Notes: generated from the sequence alone by a model not told the origin. A stretch of 47,383 nt of DNA from JAQUQI01 sp041650035 (GCA_041650035.1 JBAZLY010000007.1:1-47383); one strand, 5' to 3'; counted from the stretch's first letter, positions 1 through 9,118 are shown. Numbers and translations are program-made.

Positions 1-250
1 TCTTGTCGTTTCTGCGCACATCCCTGCTCAGCGTCTCGATCTTGATCCCCTGCTCTTGCAAAAATTTAATCCCTTGAGCGTATTCCTTGTCCTTACCGCT
101 AAGCTCAAGCACCATACGCCCGTTTTCATTCGGTGTGATCTTTGCCTGCAATATGTTAAAGACCAGATTATAGTCCTTGACAAGATGATAGGCAATAGGC
201 TTATCAATAAGCTGAAGCGGAAAATGCAAGACTATCCTTTTCTTTTTCAT
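1..250 (-). CDS. NIL-domain protein, probable NIL-ferredoxin (5' part only)
   Basis: The gene starts with ATG at 248-250 and runs off the left edge, leaving 83 codons. The visible part begins MKKKRIVLHFP and continues through DYNLVFNILQAKITP and LELSGKDKEYAQGIKFL, which is a complete NIL domain of the kind found at the C-terminus of MetN and at the N-terminus of small 4Fe-4S proteins. In NIL-ferredoxins the cluster-binding cysteines follow directly, so they would lie outside the window; that part is inference. It lies 121 bp downstream of the UPF0280 gene on the same strand. In methanogens these two families (with COG1900) act in sulfide-dependent homocysteine formation from aspartate semialdehyde. 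No convincing Shine-Dalgarno is seen before the ATG, so the start is the weak point. Confidence 0.75.
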   Translation of the reverse strand, partial: MKKKRIVLHFPLQLIDKPIAYHLVKDYNLVFNILQAKITPNENGRMVLELSGKDKEYAQGIKFLQEQGIKIETLSRDVRRNDK

Positions 251-371
251 CTGTTTTGTCTTTCTAAAAAAATAGCTTTGACTCGCACGGTTAATTTATT
301 ATAACAGAATATGGTCAAATATCAAGTAATTTACGCCGGGGGTGAGGGAGATGCGGAAGGAAGGCGCGCGG

Positions 372-1118
372 CTAATGCACAAGCCTTATATTTCCCCATG
401 CCCCTAATCTACCGTTTACCACAATCAATATCCCCCTAATACCTTTTAACGCCCTGCCAAACCTGATAACCCTGACGATATCTTTTTCTGTTTTGACCGA
501 ATTGCATAAGGCCGTAGCACATGCATCAGCCAAAGGCGCGGATGGTGATATCACAACAACCGCGTCTGCCTTGCCAAAACTAAGGCTATGCCCTATGGTC
601 GAGCTGGATGTGCATATGCCGCATGGGGTATCTTCAGGTTCTATCCGAAGAGCTAATTTGTCCTTAAACACCGACGCGCATCCGGTATGTATCCCTATTG
701 TCCGGCTTTTGCCGGATAATATAAAAATATCCCCTCCGTTTTCTACTATGACCTGGGGGCTAAAACGTGAAAGCCTTTTTCCCACAGCCTCCGCTACCGC
801 GCCGGCAACCGAGGCCATCGGCCCTACATCGCAAGGCCATGAGGCCTTCACCATATCCTTTATAATAGCGGGGGCATCCTTGCCGCACAAAACAGGTCTT
901 AGTGCCGCGGCAAATATATGGTTGGCCTGTATATAATCTTTTATGTCTGAACGAAGCTCTGTCACAATATCGACAGCCTCTTTCGACAGGTCCTTGCCGG
1001 CACTAATAAGAACGTCGGTTTCATCTACCGCAACCCTGAAACTTACAAGATCGTCGGAGACGGCCTCTTTTCTGTAAGTACGCGGCTGATATCGATTATA
1101 TGGATATGTATTAGGCAT
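372..1118 (-). CDS. UPF0280 family protein (COG2122, ApbE-related)
   Basis: The protein has 248 aa from the ATG at 1116-1118. An upstream in-frame extension into the GH94-like gene exists but does not look like the family, and the product from MPNTYPYNRYQPRTYR onward matches UPF0280 from its first residues. Characteristic stretches are VDETDVLISAG near the start, then GPMASVAGAVAE, VIVENGGDIFI, GICTSSSTIGHSLSFGKAD and ADACATALCN. UPF0280 is distantly related to ApbE flavin transferases. The methanogen member (COG2122) is implicated in homocysteine biosynthesis together with COG1900 and NIL-ferredoxin proteins. The adjacent NIL gene downstream supports that role here. The biochemical function is not settled in bacteria. 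It lies 55 bp downstream of the GH94-like gene. Confidence 0.85.
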   Translation of the reverse strand: MPNTYPYNRYQPRTYRKEAVSDDLVSFRVAVDETDVLISAGKDLSKEAVDIVTELRSDIKDYIQANHIFAAALRPVLCGKDAPAIIKDMVKASWPCDVGPMASVAGAVAEAVGKRLSRFSPQVIVENGGDIFILSGKSRTIGIHTGCASVFKDKLALRIEPEDTPCGICTSSSTIGHSLSFGKADAVVVISPSAPLADACATALCNSVKTEKDIVRVIRFGRALKGIRGILIVVNGRLGAWGNIRLVH

Positions 1119-1173
1119 CCTAATGATAACTAATGTTGGACGTCTCTGCCAGGCGCCGGTAATGCTGGCAAGT

Positions 1174-3687
1174 TCACTTAACAACAGCAGGTTTACCCAT
1201 AACAATTCTAACATGGTGACGTTTTTCATCACCAAAAGCGGGAATGATATTGGACTTCTGTTTTTTTCCATCCACGGTAACCTCTGCTATGCCAAAGGAC
1301 ACATACCTCGGATTTAAGACCTCTATGGTATAATAAGCGCTGCGGAATGTCCGTCTTACCTTGAAAAGTTTCCATCTATTGGGTATACATGGGGATATCA
1401 ATAGACCTTCGGGCACAGGCCTTATGCCAAGTATCTGCTCAACCATGACCTTAAACATCCAATACCCGCCCCTGTTATACCACGGACAACCTGCCCTGCC
1501 GCTTGTTTGGGCCTCTGGACCGTCAATATATTCGCATGAAACAAAAGGTTCGAGTTTATATATGTCAGACTTGTGGGATCTATCAACCGGATCGATCCTG
1601 GTATATACATTCCAGGCATTGTTGCCATTGCCAAGAAGCGTCTCTGCCCAAATAGCCCAACACGATGATTCTATGCCGACCCCGCCGTTCTGCATTACCG
1701 AAGCGGGCAGCATGCTGATCGTGCCTGACTCTTTATCATATTCCTTAAAGCACGGCGACATTGTAACCGGACCATGGTCTCTGTAAAGCTGCGTCCTTGT
1801 CATGTCCATAAGAGAGGCGGCGCTATCCTGCGATTCACACAATCCTGATATTACAGCCCATGTCTGCGTATCAAGAAAAAGCCGGGCATTCCTGCCTTTT
1901 GAGACCCCTATCCCTTCTCCATTGGCGGAGACCGCGCCAATAAACCTATCCTTATCAAAAAAAGACTTCCTTACCTTTTCAACCAGCCTCTTATACCTGA
2001 CCTCATAATCAGAGGCTAATTGCCGTTCTTTTTTCATTCGGCATAATTGGATAAACTGGGGTAATAGATATATCAGGAATTGGGCGAGCCAGACTGACTC
2101 GCATCTGCCCGAATCAGAGAAGGAATCCAGGGCATCCATATGGTCCCCAGGATATATAGGGAAAAGCCCGCGCTTGCCCGATAACTCCAATGCCCTTTCG
2201 ATCGCTATCCTGCAATGGGTGAAAATATTCTTTTTAGAGCTGTCCTGAAACTTCGCGTCTTCATCCAAAAAGGATAGCTCATTCGTCTCTTTCAGATATT
2301 CGCATACGCCATAAACCAGCCAAAGAGGGGCCTCGACAGAATCCGACCTTATACCTTTACGAATTATAGTTTCCCAAACACCGACGACAGAACCGTTTTC
2401 AAACTGCATTTCAGCGCAATCCAGCAGAAGCTGGCGCATATATTTTGGATGAACTGATAGCAGGGTCAGGCCATTTATGATATTATCCTTGAAGACGGCT
2501 TTGCCTGAAGGGTTGTATACCGAACCTAAGGCTGACAGGCCTGCCGATATAGACTGGTATCTGAGCCATTTGTTTGTCAATATATTGGCGCCTTCATCAG
2601 GCGTAGTTATATGAAGACTCGAAAACCTCACGGTCCACCTATGCCCTGTCCTTGAAAACTCCTCTTCAACATTCTTAATATCTTTATATTTTTTTATGAT
2701 CCTCTCCGCGTCCGGCCTTTGAGCGCACTTCCCCAGAATAAATATCAGTTCCCCCTCTCCGTTAGGGGCGAGCTCCATCTCTGTGTGCAACGATGCCGCG
2801 GGATCATTATAACGACCCTGTTCATTAAAACACATGCCTTTCTCTACGCATCTTGGTCTTGACACATCCCTGTAAGAGCCGAGAAAAAAATCCCTTCCAC
2901 AGGTAAACGTCTCAACCTTGCTGTTTACGGAATGGAAAGCATATTCACCATCAGGGGTTTTCGCCAATATCGATGAAAGGCGCTCATCATATATTGTATC
3001 GACAAAAAACTTATCGTATTCCCTGTTGCCCGACGGCTTACCGAAATCCCATTCCAGGTAGCTGAACACGCTCAAAAACCGCGCCTGTTGCGTTGCGTTC
3101 TTTATCCTCATCTGCCATACCTCAACAGGCTCGTCTGCGCTTACATAATAAATAAGGCTTGAGATTATGCCATTGTTCTTTGAACTGATATTCGTGTAAC
3201 CTATGCCATGTCTTACTTCATAGAATTCCGGCTTCTTACACACAGGCTTCCAGGTAGCAGACCAATAATCCTGGGTCTGGTTATCCCTTAAATATATAAA
3301 TTTTCCGAAATTTTCGCTTATATTATCCTGGCACCACCTTGTTATCCTGTTGGAAAGGCCCGCCCGAAAACTCATACCGCAGCCTGATTGGGATATTATC
3401 ATCCCATAGTCACCGTTGGTGAGTATATTCGACCAAGGGGCCGGGGTCTCAGGCGTATTCACCACAAATTCCGACCCATCGAACAAAAAGAACCCATACC
3501 TGGTACGAAATATTTCTTTTATGCGGCCCAGCGGGAGCAGCAACCGCGCCATCGGCGTCTCCTTTTTTGCCTTCTTCAGAACCGCTAAACGCCTGCCGGA
3601 TTTTTCCTTGCGGGGTTTTGGCTGTTTCTTTTTGGCCGGTTTTTTTATATTCTTAACAGACTTGGGACGTTTCCCTTTCTTTGGCAT
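1174..3687 (-). CDS. Divergent GH94-like (glycosyl hydrolase/phosphorylase family 94) protein
   Basis: The protein has 837 aa. The start is the ATG at 3685-3687, chosen for the strong GGGAGGAG site just upstream; the open frame extends 26 codons further but without such a site. After a lysine/proline-rich tail (residues 1-45) comes the GH94 N-terminal beta-sandwich (YGFFLFDGSEFVVNTPETPA, about 64-83) and the (alpha/alpha)6 barrel. Conserved GH94 landmarks remain: GRCESVWL (about 527-534), TQTWAVISG and QTSGRAGCPWY. The segment aligned with the (F/Y)RDxxQD motif reads FKDNIIN (399-405), so the usual general-acid Asp is Asn405, and DWNDG is replaced by DHMDA. The family phosphorolyses beta-glucosides such as cellobiose or beta-1,2-glucan. 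This member may be inactive, a binding protein, or a different enzyme. It follows leuS closely. Confidence 0.8.
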   Translation of the reverse strand: MPKKGKRPKSVKNIKKPAKKKQPKPRKEKSGRRLAVLKKAKKETPMARLLLPLGRIKEIFRTRYGFFLFDGSEFVVNTPETPAPWSNILTNGDYGMIISQSGCGMSFRAGLSNRITRWCQDNISENFGKFIYLRDNQTQDYWSATWKPVCKKPEFYEVRHGIGYTNISSKNNGIISSLIYYVSADEPVEVWQMRIKNATQQARFLSVFSYLEWDFGKPSGNREYDKFFVDTIYDERLSSILAKTPDGEYAFHSVNSKVETFTCGRDFFLGSYRDVSRPRCVEKGMCFNEQGRYNDPAASLHTEMELAPNGEGELIFILGKCAQRPDAERIIKKYKDIKNVEEEFSRTGHRWTVRFSSLHITTPDEGANILTNKWLRYQSISAGLSALGSVYNPSGKAVFKDNIINGLTLLSVHPKYMRQLLLDCAEMQFENGSVVGVWETIIRKGIRSDSVEAPLWLVYGVCEYLKETNELSFLDEDAKFQDSSKKNIFTHCRIAIERALELSGKRGLFPIYPGDHMDALDSFSDSGRCESVWLAQFLIYLLPQFIQLCRMKKERQLASDYEVRYKRLVEKVRKSFFDKDRFIGAVSANGEGIGVSKGRNARLFLDTQTWAVISGLCESQDSAASLMDMTRTQLYRDHGPVTMSPCFKEYDKESGTISMLPASVMQNGGVGIESSCWAIWAETLLGNGNNAWNVYTRIDPVDRSHKSDIYKLEPFVSCEYIDGPEAQTSGRAGCPWYNRGGYWMFKVMVEQILGIRPVPEGLLISPCIPNRWKLFKVRRTFRSAYYTIEVLNPRYVSFGIAEVTVDGKKQKSNIIPAFGDEKRHHVRIVMGKPAVVK

Positions 3688-3769
3688 GTCTCCTCCCGTA
3701 ATAAGTGCAGGTATATGCTGGGCCGCGCGCATGAGCATAGGCGCCGGCACATGCAAAAACATCAATAGA

Positions 3770-6226
3770 TCAAATAACTATATTCACCAGTTTTTTCGCG
3801 ACAACAATAACCTTCTTCACGCAGGCGGACTTGATATACCCATTAACCTTGCTATCCGCAAGCGCCGCGGCCTTAACCTGTTCCTCGGACGCCGTGTCAT
3901 CAACCTCAATCTTAGCCCGCAGTTTTCCGTTAACCATCACAGGGAGCACGAGGCTCTCCTCTCTGGCCTTAGACTCACTATAAACCGGCCATGGCTGGCT
4001 AAAGATACTCGGCCTATTACCCAACCTCTGCCATAACTCTTCGGCTACATGCGGGACAAAAGGCGATAACAGGAGAACGGTATTGGTGACCGCCTCTTTC
4101 GCGTAATACGTATCACCGTTTTCCACGGCGGTATACACCCGGTTGACAAGCTCCATGACGGCGCTTATGGCTGTATTGAACTTAAAATCCACCTCGATAT
4201 CCCTCGTGACCTTCTTTATGGTCTGATGCATCTTGCGCTCAAGTATTCTATCTCCGGGACCCGGGCCGTTTTTGCCACGCTCGGTATCATTGACCCGCGA
4301 CGTTAATTTCCATAAGCGACCCAAAAACCTGTAAGCGCCTTCCACGGCCCTGTCATTCCATTCAGCGTCTTTTTCGGGAGGGCCTATAAACAAGGTATAA
4401 AGCCTTACCGTGTCAGCTCCGTATTTTATTATCAGCTCATCGGGGGACACAACATTGCCCTTTGATTTCGACATCTTTGCGCCATCTTTTATTATCATAC
4501 CCTGTGTAAAAAGGGCCCTAAAGGGCTCTTTAAACCCCACAAATCCTAAATCAGCCAACACCTTGGTAATAAACCTGGAATACAAAAGATGCAGTATGGC
4601 ATGCTCAACGCCGCCTATATATTGATCAACAGGGAGCCACTTATCAACAATATCCTTATCGAATGCGCTGTCACCATTTTTAGGAGATAGATAACGCAGG
4701 AAATACCAGCTTGAATCAACAAATGTATCCATCGTGTCGGTTTCGCGTAAGGCCTTTTTTCCGCACTTGGGGCATTTTGTATTTACAAAATCCTCGACAC
4801 CGGACAGAGGCGACTTTCCATGAGGCTTAAAATCCACCTTATCGGGCAGCAATACCGGCAGGTCCTCTTCAGGCACAGCCACAACGCCGCACTTATCACA
4901 ATATACAATGGGTATAGGCGCGCCCCAGTAACGCTGCCTTGATATCAGCCAATCCCTTAATTTAAAATGAACGGATCTGCGGCCAATACCTTCAACCTCC
5001 ATCCAGCCGGCAATCTTGCCAGCGGCCGACTTATTGGGTAAGGTATTAAACTGACCGGAATTGATCATAACCCCGTCTTCAATGTAAGCAACATTCATAC
5101 CAGGCTGCGCGGCGCTGGGCGCGCGCGGGTCATCTATCACAACCCTGACATCTAAATGATATTTTTTCGCGAAATCGAAATCTCTCTGATCGTGCGCGGG
5201 CACAGCCATAACAGCCCCTGTACCGTATTCCATGAACACGTAATTGGCTATCCACAGAGGTATCCTGTTTTTATTGACAGGGTTGATAACATAGCGGCCT
5301 GTAAATATGCCTTTCTTTTCCGATTCGTCCGAGAAGCGCGACATCCTGGACTGCGCCTTAGCTGAATTTATAAACTTAAGTATATCCTGTTCCCCGGCGC
5401 TATTTTTAATCAGTCTTGGCACGTCCGGATGTTCAGGGGCAATAACCATATATGTGGCGCCAAAAATAGTATCAACCCTTGTGGTAAAACAGGTAATATT
5501 AAAATCTTCACCCTCGACCGGAAAATCAATATCAACGCCTTCACTCTTGCCTATCCAATTAGCCTGCATTGTCTTTACCCTTTCAGGCCAAGACTTAAGG
5601 CCCGTGAGGTCATCCAAAATCTGCTGGGCATAATCCGTTATCTTAAAAAACCATTGCTCCAGATCTTTATCAACAACCCGGCTGTCACAGCGTTCGCAAA
5701 GATTGTTTACAACCTGCTCGTTGGCAAGCACGGTATTGCATGAAGGACACCAATTTACCGCCGCCTTTTTCCTGTAGGCAAGCCCCTTCTTAAACAATTT
5801 CAGGAATATCCACTGTGTCCATTTATAATAATCGGGCAGACACGATGTCACCTCACGCGTCCAATCGTAGCCCACACCCCAGCGGGAGAGCTGACTTTTC
5901 ATAGCGGTAATATTATTAAGCGTTGACTCTTTCGGGTGTAAGCCTCCCTTGATAGCGGCATTTTCAGCCGGTAAACCGAAGGCATCCCAACCCATCGGAG
6001 CAAGTACATTATAGCCCTTCATGATCTTATAACGGGCTATGGCGTCACCTATGATATAATTCCTGCCGTGGCCGACATGCAGCTTACCCGAGGGATAGGG
6101 AAACATTACAAGACAATAATATTTATCCCTGCGGCTTTTAGGGTCCATATGGAAAAGGCCGGTGCCAAGCCAATAAGCCTGCCATTTTTTTTCAATATCT
6201 TCAAACGGGTATAATTTTTCTTTCAT
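3770..6226 (-). CDS. leuS: Leucyl-tRNA synthetase
   Basis: The 818-aa class Ia synthetase charges tRNA-Leu in the cytoplasm. The HIGH signature appears as PYPSGKLHVGHGRN near residues 43-56 and KMSKSKGN appears late in the catalytic domain. Between them lies the CP1 editing domain, with the Thr-rich segment TCFTTRVDTIFGATY and GTGAVMAVPAHDQRD. A zinc-ribbon-like insertion with CPSCNTVLANEQ and CERC precedes it, and a second CDKCG...CPKCGKK pair follows. The C-terminal anticodon and editing-support domains are complete. The length is typical of bacterial LeuRS. The ATG at 6224-6226 is preceded by GGGAAAGAG. Its downstream neighbour is the GH94-like gene. A tRNA-Leu gene lies nearby on the opposite strand, which may be coincidence. 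Confidence 0.98.
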   Translation of the reverse strand: MKEKLYPFEDIEKKWQAYWLGTGLFHMDPKSRRDKYYCLVMFPYPSGKLHVGHGRNYIIGDAIARYKIMKGYNVLAPMGWDAFGLPAENAAIKGGLHPKESTLNNITAMKSQLSRWGVGYDWTREVTSCLPDYYKWTQWIFLKLFKKGLAYRKKAAVNWCPSCNTVLANEQVVNNLCERCDSRVVDKDLEQWFFKITDYAQQILDDLTGLKSWPERVKTMQANWIGKSEGVDIDFPVEGEDFNITCFTTRVDTIFGATYMVIAPEHPDVPRLIKNSAGEQDILKFINSAKAQSRMSRFSDESEKKGIFTGRYVINPVNKNRIPLWIANYVFMEYGTGAVMAVPAHDQRDFDFAKKYHLDVRVVIDDPRAPSAAQPGMNVAYIEDGVMINSGQFNTLPNKSAAGKIAGWMEVEGIGRRSVHFKLRDWLISRQRYWGAPIPIVYCDKCGVVAVPEEDLPVLLPDKVDFKPHGKSPLSGVEDFVNTKCPKCGKKALRETDTMDTFVDSSWYFLRYLSPKNGDSAFDKDIVDKWLPVDQYIGGVEHAILHLLYSRFITKVLADLGFVGFKEPFRALFTQGMIIKDGAKMSKSKGNVVSPDELIIKYGADTVRLYTLFIGPPEKDAEWNDRAVEGAYRFLGRLWKLTSRVNDTERGKNGPGPGDRILERKMHQTIKKVTRDIEVDFKFNTAISAVMELVNRVYTAVENGDTYYAKEAVTNTVLLLSPFVPHVAEELWQRLGNRPSIFSQPWPVYSESKAREESLVLPVMVNGKLRAKIEVDDTASEEQVKAAALADSKVNGYIKSACVKKVIVVAKKLVNIVI

Positions 6227-6314
6227 ATTATCTCTTTCCCGGATAAACCCATATTATTTCTTGTTCGGACGAGCGCGCAAGGATGGATAAACAAAAAGGC
6301 AAATAAGTTGAACA

Positions 6315-6343
6315 TTGACAATCCAACCCATTAGTGCTATAAT
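6315..6343 (+). promoter_or_regulatory. Consensus sigma-70 promoter for tRNA-Ala
   Basis: A perfect TTGACA (6315-6320) is followed after 17 bp by a perfect TATAAT (6338-6343), with TGC directly upstream as a partial extended -10. Transcription would start near 6350, just before the tRNA-Ala gene at 6356. This supports a standard housekeeping sigma factor in the organism. Confidence 0.9.
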
Positions 6344-6355
6344 TTTTCCCCATAT

Positions 6356-6431
<76 letters not shown>

Positions 6432-6631
6432 ACCAATCTAAATTACCTGCCGTTTATTTGCTTATATTAAGACATAATATACAAAAAGTCAAGGTATAAT
6501 AGGTGGTTATTACTCACAAAATCTGGGTATTTTTTATGTAATATATTTATGCTAAACAAGTTACAAGAAATATTTAATTAAATTCCCGATACCTGTTTTA
6601 TCCGGGCCGAGGGATGCAATGTAATGTCAAC

Positions 6632-6651
6632 CCCCTTTTACGCAAAAGGGG
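6632..6651. repeat. Perfect 8-bp inverted repeat between the two tRNA genes
   Basis: CCCCTTTT (6632-6639) and AAAAGGGG (6644-6651) form a perfect stem with loop ACGC. No T-run follows on either strand, so it is not a canonical terminator. The rest of 6432-6674 is AT-rich, and I see no gene in it. Confidence 0.5.
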
Positions 6652-6674
6652 TCAAAAGTCCATCATTAATTCAC

Positions 6675-6703
6675 TTGACTTGCCAAAGAAGTGAATATAA
6701 AAT
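6675..6703 (+). promoter_or_regulatory. Sigma-70-type promoter for tRNA-Leu
   Basis: TTGACT (6675-6680), a 17-bp spacer, and TAAAAT (6698-6703) lie about 18 bp before the tRNA-Leu 5' end at 6722. Both hexamers deviate by one base from consensus. Confidence 0.75.
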
Positions 6704-6721
6704 ATCATTAAATAAACTACT

Positions 6722-6808
6722 GCCGAGATGGCGGAACTGGCATACGCGTCGGTCTCAAAAACCGATGATCGCAAGGTCATGTGGGTTCAATTCCCACTCT
6801 CGGCACCA
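6722..6808 (+). tRNA. tRNA-Leu (anticodon CAA), CCA encoded
   Basis: The 87-nt class II tRNA has acceptor GCCGAGA pairing with TCTCGGC and discriminator A. The anticodon stem is TCGGT/ACCGA with loop CTCAAAA (anticodon CAA, reading UUG). A long variable arm (TGATCGCAAGGTCA) and a T arm GTGGG TTCAATT CCCAC follow. CCA is encoded at 6806-6808. The long variable arm and the A73 discriminator fit a leucine tRNA. Confidence 0.96.
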
Positions 6809-6901
6809 TATATTGCAAAAGCACTTTAAAAAATGCGAATACGCGCATGGGCGGTATTATGGATCATAAAACGCCTCCGCGTAAAATAATGGGGGATATC
6901 A

Positions 6902-7267
6902 ATGAAAAAGAAAATATTGGGCCTGGTGGGAACACTGGAGGTAGAGCTTAAAGGCACTGATGACATTGCCGTACTTGAGCTTTCCGGCCAGATAGACAGC
7001 TACACATCCGAGGTCATTACAAATATTATAGACTCCCATATAAATAAAGGTAACCTCAAGATCATAGTAGACCTTACCAATATCGATTACCTGGACAGTG
7101 CCGGTTTGGGGGCCTTTATAAACGCGAAAACTAAACTTGGAGCAAGCAAGGGCGAACTCCGTCTGGTGGGGCTTAAAGGAAAAGCAAAAGAGGTTTTTGA
7201 TCTGGCATGCCTTACAGATTTTTTCAAGGTATTTGAAAGCCGGGAACAGGCATTCGAAAACTTCTAA
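6902..7267 (+). CDS. STAS-domain anti-sigma factor antagonist (RsbV/SpoIIAA-like)
   Basis: A 121-aa single STAS domain. The core reads VLELSGQIDSYTSEVI then IIVDLTNIDYLDSAGLGAF. Ser66 in the DSAG motif is at the position that is phosphorylated by RsbW/SpoIIAB-type kinases. Such proteins release a sigma factor or other target by binding the kinase in their dephosphorylated form. The start at 6902 follows GGGGGAT. It is one of the few plus-strand genes here and appears monocistronic, about 93 nt after tRNA-Leu. Its 3' end overlaps the convergent TonB receptor gene by 4 bp. Candidate partners within the window are the HATPase kinase at 15796 and the SpoIIE phosphatase at 9203. Confidence 0.9.
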   Translation: MKKKILGLVGTLEVELKGTDDIAVLELSGQIDSYTSEVITNIIDSHINKGNLKIIVDLTNIDYLDSAGLGAFINAKTKLGASKGELRLVGLKGKAKEVFDLACLTDFFKVFESREQAFENF

Positions 7268-9084
7268 AATCTTGCCCTTACACCGGCCAAATATTTCCTG
7301 CCGGGCAAGGGATTATCCGCTATATCCCAATACGCCTTATTAAGCATATTGTCAACCGTCAAAAACAAACTCACATCGCGGCTTAGATCGTAATTTATAC
7401 CGCAGCCCGCCAAAAGATAGCTATTATAATCTTTTTTATTTTTATAGATTATATCCACTCTCTGAACACCAAAAGGCAGGGACAGCTCTATCTTCGCGGA
7501 CAATTTATGCTCGTTACGGTCCGTCGCATATCTTAAGATGTAACCCTTTGGGTTTGTAATATCGGAACTAGTATAAGAATATCCTGTTTTTATCCTTAAA
7601 AACCCCGCGGTAACCACCTGGAGCAGGCCCTCGAACCCCAGTGTCTTAACCTCTACTATGTTTTCCGCCCGAAAGACTTCATCCGCGCTATCATGTTTGA
7701 CCCAATCTATCATGTTGTCCACATCCCTGTTAAAAACCGTGACTGACAAACCGATATTATCTGACCCCGGCGTAATATCAAAACCAGCTTCATAATTTAC
7801 CGCGCTTTCAGGCGATAAACCCCTGTTGCCGATACTAACCGCATCTTCATAATTTAATTGCGTGTAATCAGGGGTCGCCAAAGACCTTGACACGCCGGCC
7901 CTGATCTTGACAAAGTCATAAGGCCTTACGTATATACCGGCTTGCGGAAGAACGTGGGTATTAAAATCCGAATAATCGTCCGCACGAACGGACAAGTCAA
8001 AACCTGCCGCGGGATTTTGATGGGCCTTCCACGATAAGGCATAGGAACTTCTAACGCGAGAGTCTTTGCCAAGTCTCGTGCTCTTAATGGACTGTCCGCA
8101 AATATCTATTAAAAAAACTATGCTGCCTATGCTTTTAAGGATTGCCTCCGACTCAACCATAACCCCTGATACCCCTGTGGCATGATGATTAATATAGAAA
8201 TCCTGACGTTTCGTATCAAGCATAAATTTGTCGTAATACCTCCTGTGATACAGACTTGGCCGGATTTTAAAATTTCCAATCTCAACGATAGACTGCCAGT
8301 TCAAAAAGAATACGTTCGTCCATTCCCGTGAGTCATACGGCGCGTAAAAATTAGCCGCGCCGTATTCTTTTTCACCATAAGCCGCAAGGATATAATTAGA
8401 TATCCTGTCACCAAACGGAAATACCGCTGAAGATGATACCGCAGACTGTTTGTAATCAGTGCCTTGCCTAAATCCCGCGGAAGATGACTGTTCTGCCGCG
8501 GCATTTAAGCCCTTGCCGTCTTTTGCAAAACAGGCATACACGCCGGCATTCTCTGTGCTATCCGAGCCGTAGCCAAAGAAAGCCCAGGACTCTGTATCGC
8601 GGGGCCTTTTGGCCTTTATGTTCACTGACCCCCCCATACCGCTCTGGGCCCAGGCCTGGGTTGACTGCCCCTTTACTAACTCGATATTTTCGACAGCAGG
8701 CTGGGGGAGAGGCAGGTCAAGATTGTGATGACCGGTCTGCGGATCATTTACGATCACCCCATTTATTGCCACTGACGCCTGACCCGCAATACACCCTCTT
8801 ATATTCATGTCTGATTGTATCCCTGACACCCCGCGCCTTGATATATCAACACCCGGTTCCATGTCCAGTAAGGTATCGATACTTCTTGTTTCGCGCCAGC
8901 AGCAATTAACAATCCCTATATCACTGGCGGGGTTTTCATGGGCTGCATCTGCGCCTGAATCAATGTGAACCGTAATAGGGTCAAGCTCAATATCTTCGCA
9001 GGCGCAGATCCGGGGGTAAATTAAGGTCAAGGGTAGAGATATAAGGATAAGCAGGCAGGCCCTGAATAAGAATGAGTATCTCAT
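7264..9084 (-). CDS. TonB-dependent outer-membrane receptor (BtuB-like)
   Basis: The 606-aa protein starts with a signal peptide (residues 1 to about 28). The plug domain follows: IDTLLDMEPGVDISRRG, MNIRGCIAGQASVAINGV and the NIELVKGQSTQ...GGSVNI segment typical of BtuB/CirA plugs. The remainder is beta-barrel, ending RKYLAGVRARF with the terminal Phe expected for BAM insertion. A possible TonB box is DPITVHI near residue 36. The ligand is unknown, and no cobalamin riboswitch or vitamin-transport genes are adjacent. The ATG has no Shine-Dalgarno and lies 6 nt after a strong -10, suggesting a leaderless mRNA. The gene appears monocistronic and convergent with the STAS gene. Confidence 0.92.
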   Translation of the reverse strand: MRYSFLFRACLLILISLPLTLIYPRICACEDIELDPITVHIDSGADAAHENPASDIGIVNCCWRETRSIDTLLDMEPGVDISRRGVSGIQSDMNIRGCIAGQASVAINGVIVNDPQTGHHNLDLPLPQPAVENIELVKGQSTQAWAQSGMGGSVNIKAKRPRDTESWAFFGYGSDSTENAGVYACFAKDGKGLNAAAEQSSSAGFRQGTDYKQSAVSSSAVFPFGDRISNYILAAYGEKEYGAANFYAPYDSREWTNVFFLNWQSIVEIGNFKIRPSLYHRRYYDKFMLDTKRQDFYINHHATGVSGVMVESEAILKSIGSIVFLIDICGQSIKSTRLGKDSRVRSSYALSWKAHQNPAAGFDLSVRADDYSDFNTHVLPQAGIYVRPYDFVKIRAGVSRSLATPDYTQLNYEDAVSIGNRGLSPESAVNYEAGFDITPGSDNIGLSVTVFNRDVDNMIDWVKHDSADEVFRAENIVEVKTLGFEGLLQVVTAGFLRIKTGYSYTSSDITNPKGYILRYATDRNEHKLSAKIELSLPFGVQRVDIIYKNKKDYNSYLLAGCGINYDLSRDVSLFLTVDNMLNKAYWDIADNPLPGRKYLAGVRARF

Positions 9085-9090
9085 AAGGGT

Positions 9091-9118
9091 ATTATAAATA
9101 TGCCGGGGGTAATGTCAA
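9091..9118 (-). promoter_or_regulatory. Strong promoter of the TonB receptor, predicting a leaderless transcript
   Basis: On the minus strand TTGACA (9113-9118) and TATAAT (9091-9096) are separated by 16 bp. The expected +1, about 7 nt downstream of the -10, falls at or next to the A of the start codon (9084). No ribosome-binding site is present. Confidence 0.85.

Noticed and set aside
493..936. 147-codon plus-strand frame
   Set aside because: It is antisense to the UPF0280 gene, which has clear family similarity; the frame has no recognisable product.
3416..4036. 206-codon plus-strand frame across the leuS/GH94 junction
   Set aside because: It is antisense to two well-supported genes and has no domain.
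7264..7267. Regulatory meaning of the 4-bp convergent overlap
   Set aside because: Short 3' overlaps of convergent genes are common, so I give it no weight.
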